Both the position numbers and the translations under genes were made by a program. Shown here in pieces: positions 1 through 8,419 of a stretch of 64,000 bases of DNA (its first letter is position 1; each line of letters begins with the position of its first letter). The DNA lies in the NCBI RefSeq assembly GCF_001898325.1, contig NZ_MKTR01000002.1, positions 1 through 64,000 on the forward strand, read 5' to 3'. A model generated the notes under the pieces. It was not told where the DNA came from and searched no databases. It saw only the letters and a program-made list of their open reading frames with translations. Origin of the DNA: Microbacterium sp. 67-17. GTDB lineage: Bacteria; Actinomycetota; Actinomycetes; Actinomycetales; Microbacteriaceae.

Positions 1-142
1 GCGCATGGGGGGTGCGACTTGCCGGGTGATGGATGCCGGGGCGCGGCGTGTCGGCGAAAGGATGCGCCGTTGCGACGGCCGGCCGCCACCGGATGATGTG
101 CCGTTGCGACCGCCCGGTGCCGGTGGGTGATTGACTAAGCGC

Positions 143-928
143 GTGAGCGAGCTTCTCGCGCGGTGGCGGATGATCCCCTTCGAGCACGAAGGGGTGCGCC
201 ACGACGTCTACTACCGGGGCGAGGGGCCGCGAGTCATCCTGGTACCGGAGCTGCCCGGCGCCACCCCCGAGGTGATCGCCCTGGGCGAGCGCCTGGTTGC
301 TGCGGGCTTTCGGGTCGCGATGCCGTCGGTGATCGGTACGCCTGAGCGTCCCATCAGCGGCGGGTACATCGCGGGCTCGGCGCTTCGTATGTGCGTCTCG
401 CGGGAGTTCGCGGCCTTCGCCCGCCGCACCGACCGGCCGATCGCTCGCTATCTGCGGGCACTGGCCCGTCAGTTGCACGCGGAATGCGGCGGACCCGGCG
501 TGGGTGTGATCGGCATGTGCTTCTCGGGCGGCTTCGCGCTTGCCGCTGCCGCCGACGAGAGCGTGCTGGCCCCGGTGCTTTCGCAGCCGGCGATGCCGCC
601 TCCCATCGGAGCCGGCCGGGCCGCCACCGGGCTGAGCGTCATCGAGGAGGCGGCAGTCACCCGCCGCGCTGCAGACGGCCTGTGTGCTCTCGGGCTTCGA
701 TTCACGCAGGACCGCAGCGTGCCGCCGGAGCGCTTCGCCGCCTTCGAGCGTCTGCTCGGCGACGGCTGGCGCGCCTTCGAGATCGACTCGTCGCCGGGCA
801 ATCCCGACGGCATCCCTGCGAACGCGCACTCCGTACTGACGGATGCCTCGGCCGAGGTCCCCGGCCACCCGACCTATCGCGCGAACGAGCTGCTGGTCGA
901 GTTCCTGCGGGAGCGCCTGGCCGGTTGA
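143..928 (+). CDS. dienelactone hydrolase family protein
   Basis: Predicted cytosolic alpha/beta hydrolase of 261 residues. The nucleophile elbow GMCFSGG (Cys about residue 126) fits the dienelactone hydrolase family, which uses a Cys-Asp-His triad. A conserved-looking Asp and a His (in NAHSVL) follow in the last third. The start is taken as GTG at 143; a TTG at 131 is in frame but has no better signal. The substrate cannot be told from sequence; many family members act on lactones or esters other than dienelactone. It is convergent with the lipoprotein gene on its right and ends 11 nt from it. Family call is firm, function open. Confidence 0.8.
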   Translation: MSELLARWRMIPFEHEGVRHDVYYRGEGPRVILVPELPGATPEVIALGERLVAAGFRVAMPSVIGTPERPISGGYIAGSALRMCVSREFAAFARRTDRPIARYLRALARQLHAECGGPGVGVIGMCFSGGFALAAAADESVLAPVLSQPAMPPPIGAGRAATGLSVIEEAAVTRRAADGLCALGLRFTQDRSVPPERFAAFERLLGDGWRAFEIDSSPGNPDGIPANAHSVLTDASAEVPGHPTYRANELLVEFLRERLAG

Positions 929-939
929 GCCGCAGACCG

Positions 940-1377
940 TCAGATCGTGAGGTCGATCGTCCCCTCGTGGGGACCGCCACACTGCTCGGAGCCGCCGACG
1001 CGCACCCACTCCGGCGCGACCGTGGACTCGTTCAGGAGCGCATCGTCGGCTCCGAATGCGCGAACGGTGACGGATTCTGGGGTCGACATCCCGAGGTCAA
1101 AGCTCCAGGTGCTGCCGTCCCGGTCGACGTAGTACCAGAGGTCGGCCATGTCAGCCGCGGTGTCGCCGGGACCCCTGGCGCACGTCTCACCGTCACAGAT
1201 CGCGAGCGAGGTCACCGACGCGGAATCGCCGTACACGTTTACGGTCACGTGGTTGATCCATCCGACCGCGGGACACGCTTGTGACCACAGGGGACCGCCG
1301 CCGCATCCGCCGAGCGCGAGCGTGACAGCCGCGGCGGTTCCCACGAGCGCACTTCGCCGCCCCGCTGTCGTTCGCAT
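940..1377 (-). CDS. small secreted lipoprotein, unknown function
   Basis: 145-residue protein with an N-terminal signal peptide ending in a lipobox (LALGGC), so it is predicted to be anchored to the outer face of the membrane. The mature part is short, contains four further Cys residues and is rich in beta-prone stretches. I do not recognise a named domain. The frame stays open further upstream, but ATG at 1377 gives a proper positively charged signal peptide (MRTTAGRR) and is preferred. It is convergent with the hydrolase gene on its left. Confidence 0.7.
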   Translation of the reverse strand: MRTTAGRRSALVGTAAAVTLALGGCGGGPLWSQACPAVGWINHVTVNVYGDSASVTSLAICDGETCARGPGDTAADMADLWYYVDRDGSTWSFDLGMSTPESVTVRAFGADDALLNESTVAPEWVRVGGSEQCGGPHEGTIDLTI

Positions 1378-1496
1378 CGGATGCCTCACGCGCCGGATTG
1401 TAGCTCCGGCACCTGACGCGCATCCGTGAACGAGCCAGCATGCGCTCGCGGGGTGGTTCGACGGGATTGGGCTTGTTCGCGGTCCCGGACCGGCGG

Positions 1497-1952
1497 TTAG
1501 GTGGTTGCGCTCGGGCGGCGCATCGGAACGTGCGGGATGTCGTCCTCCGAGAACGGCGGGCCCGAGATCTCGAACCCGAAGCGGCCGTACCAGTCGGCGA
1601 GCTGGGATTGCGCGTCGAGCACGATCGGGAGGCCGGGTGCCCGCTCTTCGCATCGGGCGACGGCGCGACGCATGAGCTCTGCCGCGATCCCGCGCCCGCG
1701 GGCTGCGGCATCCGTTGCCACGCGTCCGATACGCATCTGCGCCGGGTCGCGCAGAATCCGCAGTGTTGACAGCACCTCGTCGCCGTCGGCCGCCCACATG
1801 AGCTCTGCGCCCGGCTCGATGTCGCGGCCGTCGAGCTCCGGGTAGGCCGCGCGCTGCTCGACAACGAACACGCGAAGGCGAAGCCACAGCATCCGGTACA
1901 GCGTCTCGGGCGCGATCTCAGCAGCGGCGGCGCGGTGGTAGGTGACGGGCAT
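1497..1952 (-). CDS. GNAT family acetyltransferase, ElaA type
   Basis: 151-residue single-domain GNAT acetyltransferase that would transfer an acetyl group from acetyl-CoA to an unknown amine. ElaA-family marks are visible: LRLRVFVVEQ near the N terminus, YPELDGRD, the acetyl-CoA loop RGRGIA, and the C-terminal SEDDIPH. Two ATGs are in frame (1958 and 1952). A TAGGGT hexamer lies exactly 6 nt before the second, so a leaderless transcript starting at 1952 is the better choice. It diverges from the aldo/keto reductase gene. Confidence 0.85.
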   Translation of the reverse strand: MPVTYHRAAAAEIAPETLYRMLWLRLRVFVVEQRAAYPELDGRDIEPGAELMWAADGDEVLSTLRILRDPAQMRIGRVATDAAARGRGIAAELMRRAVARCEERAPGLPIVLDAQSQLADWYGRFGFEISGPPFSEDDIPHVPMRRPSATT

Positions 1953-2023
1953 GGCCATACCCTAGAGCCTTCCGCGGAGGGCTCCGGGGCCCGAGCGTCG
2001 GCGGTCGATGGCAGCATGGATGC

Positions 2024-3019
2024 ATGCAGCAGCGCCCCCTCGGAAGAACCGGCCGTCTCGTCTCAGCGATCGGCCTCGGTACGTGGCAGCTCGGAGCGGA
2101 CTGGGGCGCGGTCGACGAGAACGACGCGCTGGCGGTGCTCGCGGCATCCGCCGATGCCGGCGTGACCCTCTTCGACACGGCGGATGTGTACGGCGATGGC
2201 AGGTCGGAGAAGCTGATCGGACGGTTCCTCGCCGAGCGACCCGATCACGGCATCACCGTCGCGACGAAGATGGGCCGCCGCGTCGACCAGGTGCGCGAGA
2301 ACTACACCGAAGAAGCGTTCCGGGGCTGGACGGAGCGTTCCCGCGAGAACCTCGGTGTCGAAACGCTCGACCTGGTGCAGCTGCACTGCCCACCGACCGA
2401 GGTCATTGCCGCCGACGACCTCTTCGATGCGCTTGACCGGCTCGTCGAAGACGGTCTCATCGGGGCGTACGGCGTCTCGGTGGAGACGTGCGAGCAAGCG
2501 CTCGCCGCCATTGCGCGCCCGGGCGTGACCAACGTGCAGATCATCGTCAATCCCTTCCGCCTGAAGCCCCTCGACGAGGTGCTTCCGGCGGCCGCCGCGG
2601 CAGAGGTCGCGATCTTCGCGCGGGTGCCGCTGGCATCCGGCCTGCTCTCGGGCAAGTACACGACAGCCACGACGTTCGCGAGCGATGACCACCGCTCGTA
2701 CAACCGTCACGGCGAGGCCTTCGATCGTGGCGAGACCTTCTCGGGCGTCGACTTCGAGGCCGGGATCGCCGCGGCATCCGAGCTGGCTACAACGCTGCCC
2801 GACGGCGTCTCGCTGCCGGCCGCGAGCCTGGCCTGGATCGCCGCGCAACCGGGTGTCACCTCTGTGATCCCGGGCGCACGAACGCCCCAGCAGGCCGAGG
2901 CCAACGCCGCTGCGGGGGCACTGCTCGAACCCGGTTCCTTCGACCTCGACCCGTTCGACGCGGCAGTTCACGCCGTTTATGACCGTCACCTGCGAGAGGC
3001 GATCCACCCCCTCTGGTGA
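2024..3019 (+). CDS. aldo/keto reductase
   Basis: 331-residue NADPH-dependent oxidoreductase of the aldo/keto reductase superfamily. Visible motifs are the N-terminal GLGTWQLG, the FDTADVYGDG segment holding the catalytic Asp and Tyr, a Lys in TKMGRR, and a C-terminal coenzyme segment (SVIPGARTPQQ) typical of the group that includes YajO/general stress protein 69-like enzymes. Length is normal. The physiological substrate is unknown. It stands alone; the next gene starts about 90 nt later with its own -10 element. Confidence 0.9.
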   Translation: MQQRPLGRTGRLVSAIGLGTWQLGADWGAVDENDALAVLAASADAGVTLFDTADVYGDGRSEKLIGRFLAERPDHGITVATKMGRRVDQVRENYTEEAFRGWTERSRENLGVETLDLVQLHCPPTEVIAADDLFDALDRLVEDGLIGAYGVSVETCEQALAAIARPGVTNVQIIVNPFRLKPLDEVLPAAAAAEVAIFARVPLASGLLSGKYTTATTFASDDHRSYNRHGEAFDRGETFSGVDFEAGIAAASELATTLPDGVSLPAASLAWIAAQPGVTSVIPGARTPQQAEANAAAGALLEPGSFDLDPFDAAVHAVYDRHLREAIHPLW

Positions 3020-3109
3020 CTCTGCGCCGCTGTCGGTGCGGGCCGCGGGTGTGACCGCGAAGCTCAGGCCCGCCGAGAAGGCCCGCATCGACGAATAGAC
3101 TTGAGTGTT

Positions 3110-3763
3110 GTGACCAGCGCTGCACCCCTCCGCACCCTCGAGGTGAGGCATCTTCAGCTGGCGCGAGCCTTCTTCGCCGCGCTGGCGGCTGTGATGATCA
3201 CGTTCTCGCCCGATCACTCGGCGGCCGTCGGCCTCGCCGTGTTCAGCGGCTTCGCCATTGCGACGGGTCTGATGTGGTTCGCCGCGGTGTGGCTGATTTT
3301 TCCGAAGGGCGACCGGTGGGCAGCGGTGCTGCTGGGAATTCTCGCCCTCCTCGCGGGAATGGCAACCGGGATGCCGGGGCTTCGCACCGACACGATGTTC
3401 TTCGTCGCCGTGATCGCCTGGGCCGTGCTCAGCGGCATCGTCGAGCTGGTCGCGGGAATCCGGGCCCGACGGATGATGCACCTGCCGCGTTCGCAGGGCC
3501 GCGATGCCATCACGATCGGCGCCCTCGGCATCCTGCTCGGCATCGGCCTCTTGGCCGTTCCGGTGCAGTACGCCCTGACCTACACGATCGAAGAAGCGGG
3601 ACAGACCTTCACGCTGACCGGTATCACGATCGCCGTCGGCATTTTCGGGGGCTACGCGGCGATCGTCGCCGTCTACCTCGGTATCGCCGCGTTCTCGCCG
3701 CGCCAGACGGATGCCGAGGCTATCGAGCCCATCGCCGAGGCACCGGCGGAGAGGAAGCCATGA
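3110..3763 (+). CDS. multi-pass membrane protein (HdeD/DUF308-like)
   Basis: 217-residue membrane protein with about six hydrophobic helices arranged as repeated pairs, like DUF308/HdeD-type proteins; similar actinobacterial proteins are sometimes mislabelled acyl-CoA synthetase. No catalytic motif is visible. GTG at 3110 is chosen because TAGACT lies at 3096-3101, eight nt upstream, and there is no Shine-Dalgarno; a TTG at 3101 would overlap that hexamer. The stop overlaps the ATG of the next gene, so the two small membrane proteins are probably co-translated and may act together. Function unknown. Confidence 0.7.
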   Translation: MTSAAPLRTLEVRHLQLARAFFAALAAVMITFSPDHSAAVGLAVFSGFAIATGLMWFAAVWLIFPKGDRWAAVLLGILALLAGMATGMPGLRTDTMFFVAVIAWAVLSGIVELVAGIRARRMMHLPRSQGRDAITIGALGILLGIGLLAVPVQYALTYTIEEAGQTFTLTGITIAVGIFGGYAAIVAVYLGIAAFSPRQTDAEAIEPIAEAPAERKP

Positions 3764-4113
3764 CCGACAAGCCCACGCGCCGGGAGATCATGCGCCCCGT
3801 CCAGCTCCTCGGTCTCGCTTTCGCGGCTGCCCTGTTCGCGGGAATCGTGACGCTCGTGTCGATGGGGTTCTTCCAGCAGATCCCCGCGGAAGACGTGCAG
3901 AACGCTCTGGTCGTTGCGCTCATCGTCGCCGGAGTGACCTTCGTGGTCACCCTCGTCGCGCTCGCACTCCTGCTGCTGGCGATCGACCCCGCGCAGGTGA
4001 CCAAGACCATCGATCGGCCCGTGCTGCTGGACGAGGAGCCCGACGGCGACGCCGCATCGGCGAGCACGCCCGATGACCGCGAGGCCGGCGGATCGACAGC
4101 ACCAACCGCCTAA
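3760..4113 (+). CDS. small membrane protein, unknown function
   Basis: 117-residue protein with two predicted transmembrane helices (about residues 14-36 and 47-70) and an acidic, Ser/Ala/Asp-rich cytoplasmic tail. It starts on an ATGA overlap with the preceding membrane-protein gene, which argues for a two-gene unit. The pattern resembles small actinobacterial amino-acid-transporter-like or accessory membrane proteins, but nothing specific can be assigned. It is convergent with purB. Confidence 0.7.
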   Translation: MTDKPTRREIMRPVQLLGLAFAAALFAGIVTLVSMGFFQQIPAEDVQNALVVALIVAGVTFVVTLVALALLLLAIDPAQVTKTIDRPVLLDEEPDGDAASASTPDDREAGGSTAPTA

Positions 4114-4127
4114 CGCGCGGTCGGGGC

Positions 4128-5537
4128 TCAGTCGATCTCGGAGACGAGGTCCGAGGCGAGACCCGTGTACGTCGCGGGGGTGAGTGCGAGTAGGCGCTCC
4201 TTCGCGGCATCTCCGATGTCGAGACCCCGCACGAATTCCGCGAGTTCGGCAGCTCCGACCCGGCGCCCCCGGGTGAGGTCCTTCAGCAGCGCATAGGGGT
4301 CGCTGATCTGCGAGCGTCCCGCGACGATCTCGGCGCGCACCACGGTCTGGATCGCCTCGGCCAGCACCTCCCAGTTGCCGTCGAGGTCGGCATCCAGCGC
4401 GGCTTGCGCGAGCGAGATCTCGGTGAGCCCCCGGGCGAGGTTGTCGAGCGCGAGAAGGGAGTGGCCCAGGGCGACGCCGATGTTGCGCTGCGTCGTCGAG
4501 TCGGTGAGATCCCGCTGCAGGCGCGAGGTCACGAGTGTCTGCGCAAGGGTGGCCAGCAGCCCACCCGAGATTTCGAGGTTCGCTTCGGCGTTCTCGAAGC
4601 GGATCGGGTTGATCTTGTGCGGCATTGTCGACGAGCCCGTGGCTCCCGCAACGGGGATCTGCGAGAAGTACCCCAGCGAGATATACGTCCACACGTCGGT
4701 CGCGAGGTTGTGCAGGATGCCGCCCGCGTGCCGGATCCGGTCGTAGAGCTCGACCTGCCAGTCGTGTGACTCGATCTGGGTCGTAAGCACGTTGAACCCG
4801 ATCCCGAGCGACTCGATGAACTCCCGCGAGAGAGCAGGCCAGTCGGTGTCGGGCTCTGCGGCGAGGTGGGCTGACCAGGTTCCCGTGGCGCCCGAGAATT
4901 TCGCGAGGAACTCGGATGCCGCGATCTGCCGCTCGACCCGCTCGAGCCGCCATACGAAGACGGCAAGTTCCTTGCCCATCGTGGTGGGGGTCGCCGGCTG
5001 CCCGTGGGTGCGTGAGAGCATCGGGGCGTCCCGGTGCTGGTGGGCGAGGGCGGCGAGCCGGTCGATCACGACGCGGAGTCGGGGCAGCCAGACCTGGGTG
5101 ACGGCGCGCTGCACCGTGAGGGCGTAGGAGGCCGAGTTGATGTCTTCGCTCGTGCAGGCGAAGTGCGTGAGTTCGGCGATGTGCTCGAGCCCGAGTTCGG
5201 CAAGGCGGTCGCGCACCAGGTACTCGACGGCCTTCACGTCGTGGCGGGTAACTGCCTCTTTCTCGGCGAGCCAGGCGATTTCGTCGGCCCCGAAGCCGCG
5301 GTACAGCGCACGCAGGCGCTCCTTCTGGGCCTCCTCGAGTGGTGCCGTCCCGAAGAGCGACCGGTCGGTGAGGGCGATCAGCCACTCGACCTCCACCTCG
5401 ACGCGGGCGCGGTTGAGGCCAGCCTCCGAGAGGTACTCGCTCAGGGGCGCTACCGCGACGCGGTACCGGCCGTCCAACGGACTCAGCGGCTGCTCGCCAA
5501 ATGAGATGGCGTCGTGCTCACGGGGCAGGGAGGTCAC
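4128..5537 (-). CDS. purB: adenylosuccinate lyase
   Basis: 469-residue fumarase/aspartase-superfamily enzyme that cleaves SAICAR and adenylosuccinate in de novo purine synthesis, releasing fumarate. The superfamily signature GSSTMPHKINPI, which carries the mobile catalytic Ser loop, is present, as are TSEDINS and the HGQPATPTTMGKE segment containing a catalytic His. The N terminus SPLDGRYR is typical of PurB. GTG at 5537 has an AGGAG just upstream. The gene is monocistronic or shares a transcript with the phosphatase gene that lies upstream of it on the same strand. Confidence 0.95.
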   Translation of the reverse strand: MTSLPREHDAISFGEQPLSPLDGRYRVAVAPLSEYLSEAGLNRARVEVEVEWLIALTDRSLFGTAPLEEAQKERLRALYRGFGADEIAWLAEKEAVTRHDVKAVEYLVRDRLAELGLEHIAELTHFACTSEDINSASYALTVQRAVTQVWLPRLRVVIDRLAALAHQHRDAPMLSRTHGQPATPTTMGKELAVFVWRLERVERQIAASEFLAKFSGATGTWSAHLAAEPDTDWPALSREFIESLGIGFNVLTTQIESHDWQVELYDRIRHAGGILHNLATDVWTYISLGYFSQIPVAGATGSSTMPHKINPIRFENAEANLEISGGLLATLAQTLVTSRLQRDLTDSTTQRNIGVALGHSLLALDNLARGLTEISLAQAALDADLDGNWEVLAEAIQTVVRAEIVAGRSQISDPYALLKDLTRGRRVGAAELAEFVRGLDIGDAAKERLLALTPATYTGLASDLVSEID

Positions 5538-5592
5538 GGTACTCCTGTCGGATCTGCGGTCCGGGCTCCCGTTACGCCGGGCGATGATCGCC

Positions 5593-6111
5593 TCAGGGCG
5601 CGGGGCGAAGCGCCGGCTCCAGCTGGCGGAAGAGTGCGCGGCTGGCGCTCTCGATCATACCGAGCACCTCGTCGAACATCGCCTCGTCGGCGTAGTACGG
5701 GTCGGGCACGTCCAGTGTCTGGGCTGAGGCATCGAACGACATCAGCAGGGCGATCTTGTCGGCATCCGTGTCAGAGTGCGACCAGCCCCGCAGGATCCGC
5801 TCGTGGCTGCGATCGAGCGCAAGCACGAGGTCGCTGCGGTCGAAGTCGGCTCTGCCGAACTGGCGGGCCCGATGGCGTGCGCCGTCGTACCCGCGCCGGG
5901 CGAGCGCCTCGATCGTGCGTTCGTCGGCGCGCTCGCCGACATGCCAGTCGCCAGTGCCGGCGCTGGTGGAGAGCACACGGTCGCCGACGCCCGCACTGTC
6001 GGCGAGGGCACGGAACACGACCTCGGCCATCGGGGACCGGCAGATATTGCCGGTGCAGACGAAGACGACGCGAAACGGCTCGACGGCGTTCGCGGTCATG
6101 CGTTCATTCAT
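5593..6111 (-). CDS. low-molecular-weight protein tyrosine phosphatase
   Basis: 172-residue cytosolic phosphatase. The P-loop VCTGNICRSPM (C-x5-R) near the N terminus and the C-terminal general-acid motif DVPDPYY are both intact, so it should be active on phosphotyrosine or related phosphoester substrates. The start is ATG at 6111, three nt after AGGAGG; an in-frame ATG at 6099 is the alternative. Actinobacterial relatives act on host or self tyrosine kinases, but no partner kinase is adjacent. It is divergent from the WXG100-like/hydrolase pair. Confidence 0.92.
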   Translation of the reverse strand: MNERMTANAVEPFRVVFVCTGNICRSPMAEVVFRALADSAGVGDRVLSTSAGTGDWHVGERADERTIEALARRGYDGARHRARQFGRADFDRSDLVLALDRSHERILRGWSHSDTDADKIALLMSFDASAQTLDVPDPYYADEAMFDEVLGMIESASRALFRQLEPALRPAP

Positions 6112-6235
6112 ACCCCTCCTGCCCGGCGAGCGCATCAGTTCGTCGCCTCCTCCCCGGTTTCGCGGGAGGCCGAACCGTCGACAATACGTCACGGATGCCG
6201 CCTCCCGCGCCCCGAGGGTCGGGGACCGTGGAGGA

Positions 6236-6523
6236 ATGGATGAGCTGTGGGCATCACCGGCGGCAGGCGTCGTGCAGGCACAGCTCGCGGCACTCGCATC
6301 GTGGGCTGACGACCTCGCTGCCGACGCGGAGGCGATCGCGCGGGTCGGCGGGTGGGAGACACCGGCAGTCGCGGAGTTCCAGATCGAGATGGCGAACCTC
6401 GTTGCCGCGTTGCGCGGGCTGCGAGAGCGCGCCCTCGATCTGCGCGCCGATGTCCGCGCGCAATCTCCGTGGCCCGTCGTGGGTGGGTACCACGGCTTCG
6501 GTCTGGCTGGAGCTGGGGCGTGA
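6236..6523 (+). CDS. small helical protein, WXG100-like
   Basis: 95-residue protein made of two long predicted helices separated by a turn containing GGWETPAV, close to the helix-W-x-G-helix plan of type VII secretion (ESX) substrates; the exact WXG triplet is not present. Its stop overlaps the GTG of the next gene, whose N-terminal part has the same helical character. This looks like the small partner of a small/large pair. No ESX machinery genes are in the window, so export by type VII secretion is an inference only. Confidence 0.5.
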   Translation: MDELWASPAAGVVQAQLAALASWADDLAADAEAIARVGGWETPAVAEFQIEMANLVAALRGLRERALDLRADVRAQSPWPVVGGYHGFGLAGAGA

Positions 6524-7923
6524 GCGATCTCGAGATCCGCAGCGGCGGTGCGATCGCTGTGGACACCGAGCAGCTGCGAGCGGTGGCCTGGCGGCTGCGG
6601 GAGTTCGGCATCCGTCTGGGCGAGTTCGCGGACCGGGCGCGCTGGGTGGCGACGGATGCCGAGGCAACCGCGTCCGGGTTCGGCGTTGATCTCGAGGCAC
6701 GGTGGCTGGCGAGCGGTGCGGAGCGGGTTGCGGAGCAGCCGGCCGTGCTCGCTGCAGCGCTCGACGGGCTTGCTGCGGCGTATGAGCTCATCGAACTGCG
6801 GGTGCAGCAGGCAGCTGCGACGGCTGCTGGTGACACCGACGCGGCGAGAGCTATCGAATCCCGGATGGCGGTCCTGCAGCAGGACCATCCGGCTGCTGCG
6901 CGTGCCGCCGATACCGCGGTGTATGACTGGCGGGGGGATGGACCGATCGAGATGGCCCGCCAGGTGGCCGCTGCCACGTGGTGGATTCCCGGCATGGCAC
7001 TTCCCCTCGCTGTGGGTGCCGGCATGCTCTGGAGCGGTGTCGCGCTCGCAGGACTCGGTCGAATGTCGCGGCCACCAGGATCGACGGGCCCTCCGGCGGC
7101 GGATGCGGCAGCTACCGGGACACCGACCCCTGGCACAGGGCACCGCGGTGGGACGCGGCACCCTGTGCCAGGTGGCCCGGCGACTTCCGTGCCACCCGCA
7201 CCGACCGTCGTGCGCGCGGTAGCCCCGGCGGCAGTATCTGGGCCCGTGACGGGCTTGGCGGATGCCGCCCGCCGCGTGCCCGGGGCCGCTGAAGCCCGGA
7301 TCCGCGTCGAGCGCTACGCGATGCCCGGCGGCGGGTCGCAGGCAGCGGTCTATATCGCCGGCACGCAGGCCGTCTCGGGCGGTTCGGGCGACCCGTTCGA
7401 TATGCGGTCGAACCTCGAGCTGTACCGGGGTGAGCGTTCGGCGTCCCTCGAGTCTGTCGAACTCGCCCTCCGTGAGGCGGGAGTCGATCCGGGTGAGCCG
7501 GTTCACGTGTTCGGGCACTCGCAGGGAGCGATGCTCGCTTCGGCTCTTGCGCTCGAAGGCACCTACGACGTGCAGACCCTGATCACGTACGGCTCACCCG
7601 TCGAAGCTGCAGTCCCCGACGGCGTGCTCAGTGTCGGCATCCGTCACACCGACGATCCCGTCGCGGGACTCGCCGGCGGCGGTCACGCCGAGACGGTGGG
7701 CGCACCGGGCAGCTTTGTCGCTGAGCGGGTGGCCGACCCGGGCGGGGGTGTGCAGGACCTCACCCTGGCCGCGCACGGCATCGAGCGCTATGGCGAAACT
7801 GCCGCGATGGTGGATGCTTCGAGCGACCCGCGCGCCGCAGCACTGCGAGATCTGTGGAGCACGCTCGGTTCCGCCGAGCGCGTCGAGGTCACCGAGTATG
7901 CCGCCGATCGCGGCAGCGGCTAA
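6520..7923 (+). CDS. helical N-terminal domain / alpha-beta hydrolase fusion
   Basis: 467-residue protein in three parts. Residues 1-150 are helical and resemble WXG/LXG-type export domains. Residues about 154-182 are strongly hydrophobic (one long membrane segment or hairpin), followed by a Gly/Pro/Ala/Thr linker. Residues about 250-440 are an alpha/beta hydrolase with the nucleophile elbow FGHSQGAML (Ser about 334), then YGSPV, an HTDDPV acid loop and a late His (AAHGIERY). It is probably a membrane-anchored or secreted lipase/esterase. GTG at 6520 overlaps the stop of the helical partner gene. Substrate and export route are unknown. Confidence 0.65.
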   Translation: MSDLEIRSGGAIAVDTEQLRAVAWRLREFGIRLGEFADRARWVATDAEATASGFGVDLEARWLASGAERVAEQPAVLAAALDGLAAAYELIELRVQQAAATAAGDTDAARAIESRMAVLQQDHPAAARAADTAVYDWRGDGPIEMARQVAAATWWIPGMALPLAVGAGMLWSGVALAGLGRMSRPPGSTGPPAADAAATGTPTPGTGHRGGTRHPVPGGPATSVPPAPTVVRAVAPAAVSGPVTGLADAARRVPGAAEARIRVERYAMPGGGSQAAVYIAGTQAVSGGSGDPFDMRSNLELYRGERSASLESVELALREAGVDPGEPVHVFGHSQGAMLASALALEGTYDVQTLITYGSPVEAAVPDGVLSVGIRHTDDPVAGLAGGGHAETVGAPGSFVAERVADPGGGVQDLTLAAHGIERYGETAAMVDASSDPRAAALRDLWSTLGSAERVEVTEYAADRGSG

Positions 7924-7933
7924 CCGTCAGCGG

Positions 7934-8329
7934 TCAGTCGTTGTTGCGGCGAGGCCGAAGGAGGATGCCGACGAACCAGTTGATGATCGAGATCAGAAGC
8001 GCAGCGACCACGCCCCACCAGAAGTCCTCGACCCGGAGGCCCCAGTTCCACCACTGGGTGAACCAGGCAGTCAGCCACAGCAGGAAGCCGTTGATCACGA
8101 GGGAGATGAGCCCGAGCGTCAGGATGTAGATCGGGAATGCGAGCACCTTGATCACCGTGCCGATGATCGTGTTCACGAGCGCGAAGATGAGCGCCACGAG
8201 CAGCAGCGTCAGCACGAGCTGCAGCGTCTCACCCGGTGCGAACGGAATCACGGTCACCCCGAGCGCGGGAATCAGGGTGACGATCCAGATCGAGAAGGCA
8301 TTCACGACGATGCGGACGAGAAAGCTCAT
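7934..8329 (-). CDS. phage holin family 4 (DUF360-type) membrane protein
   Basis: 131-residue protein with about four transmembrane helices and a basic C-terminal tail (LLRPRRNND). The arrangement matches the widespread bacterial family named phage holin family 4, whose cellular role is not established. Nothing around it is phage-like, so this is a chromosomal membrane protein and not a lysis gene. It is convergent with the hydrolase gene on its left. Confidence 0.8.
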   Translation of the reverse strand: MSFLVRIVVNAFSIWIVTLIPALGVTVIPFAPGETLQLVLTLLLVALIFALVNTIIGTVIKVLAFPIYILTLGLISLVINGFLLWLTAWFTQWWNWGLRVEDFWWGVVAALLISIINWFVGILLRPRRNND

Positions 8330-8419
8330 GTCGGCAGTCTTTCACGAGGGTGCAGACCGGTACAGTCCGGTCGTACCCTCGCCGCGGTCCTCAGATCGCC
8401 CCGGTCCTAAACTCATAGG

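Noticed and set aside
1..142. Direct repeat GCCGTTGCGAC at 66-76 and 100-110 as a regulatory site
   Set aside because: Two short GC-rich copies alone are not convincing and no promoter could be tied to them.
7934..8329. Phage holin gene as a sign of a prophage
   Set aside because: The family is a common chromosomal membrane protein despite its name, and no lysin, integrase or structural phage gene is nearby.
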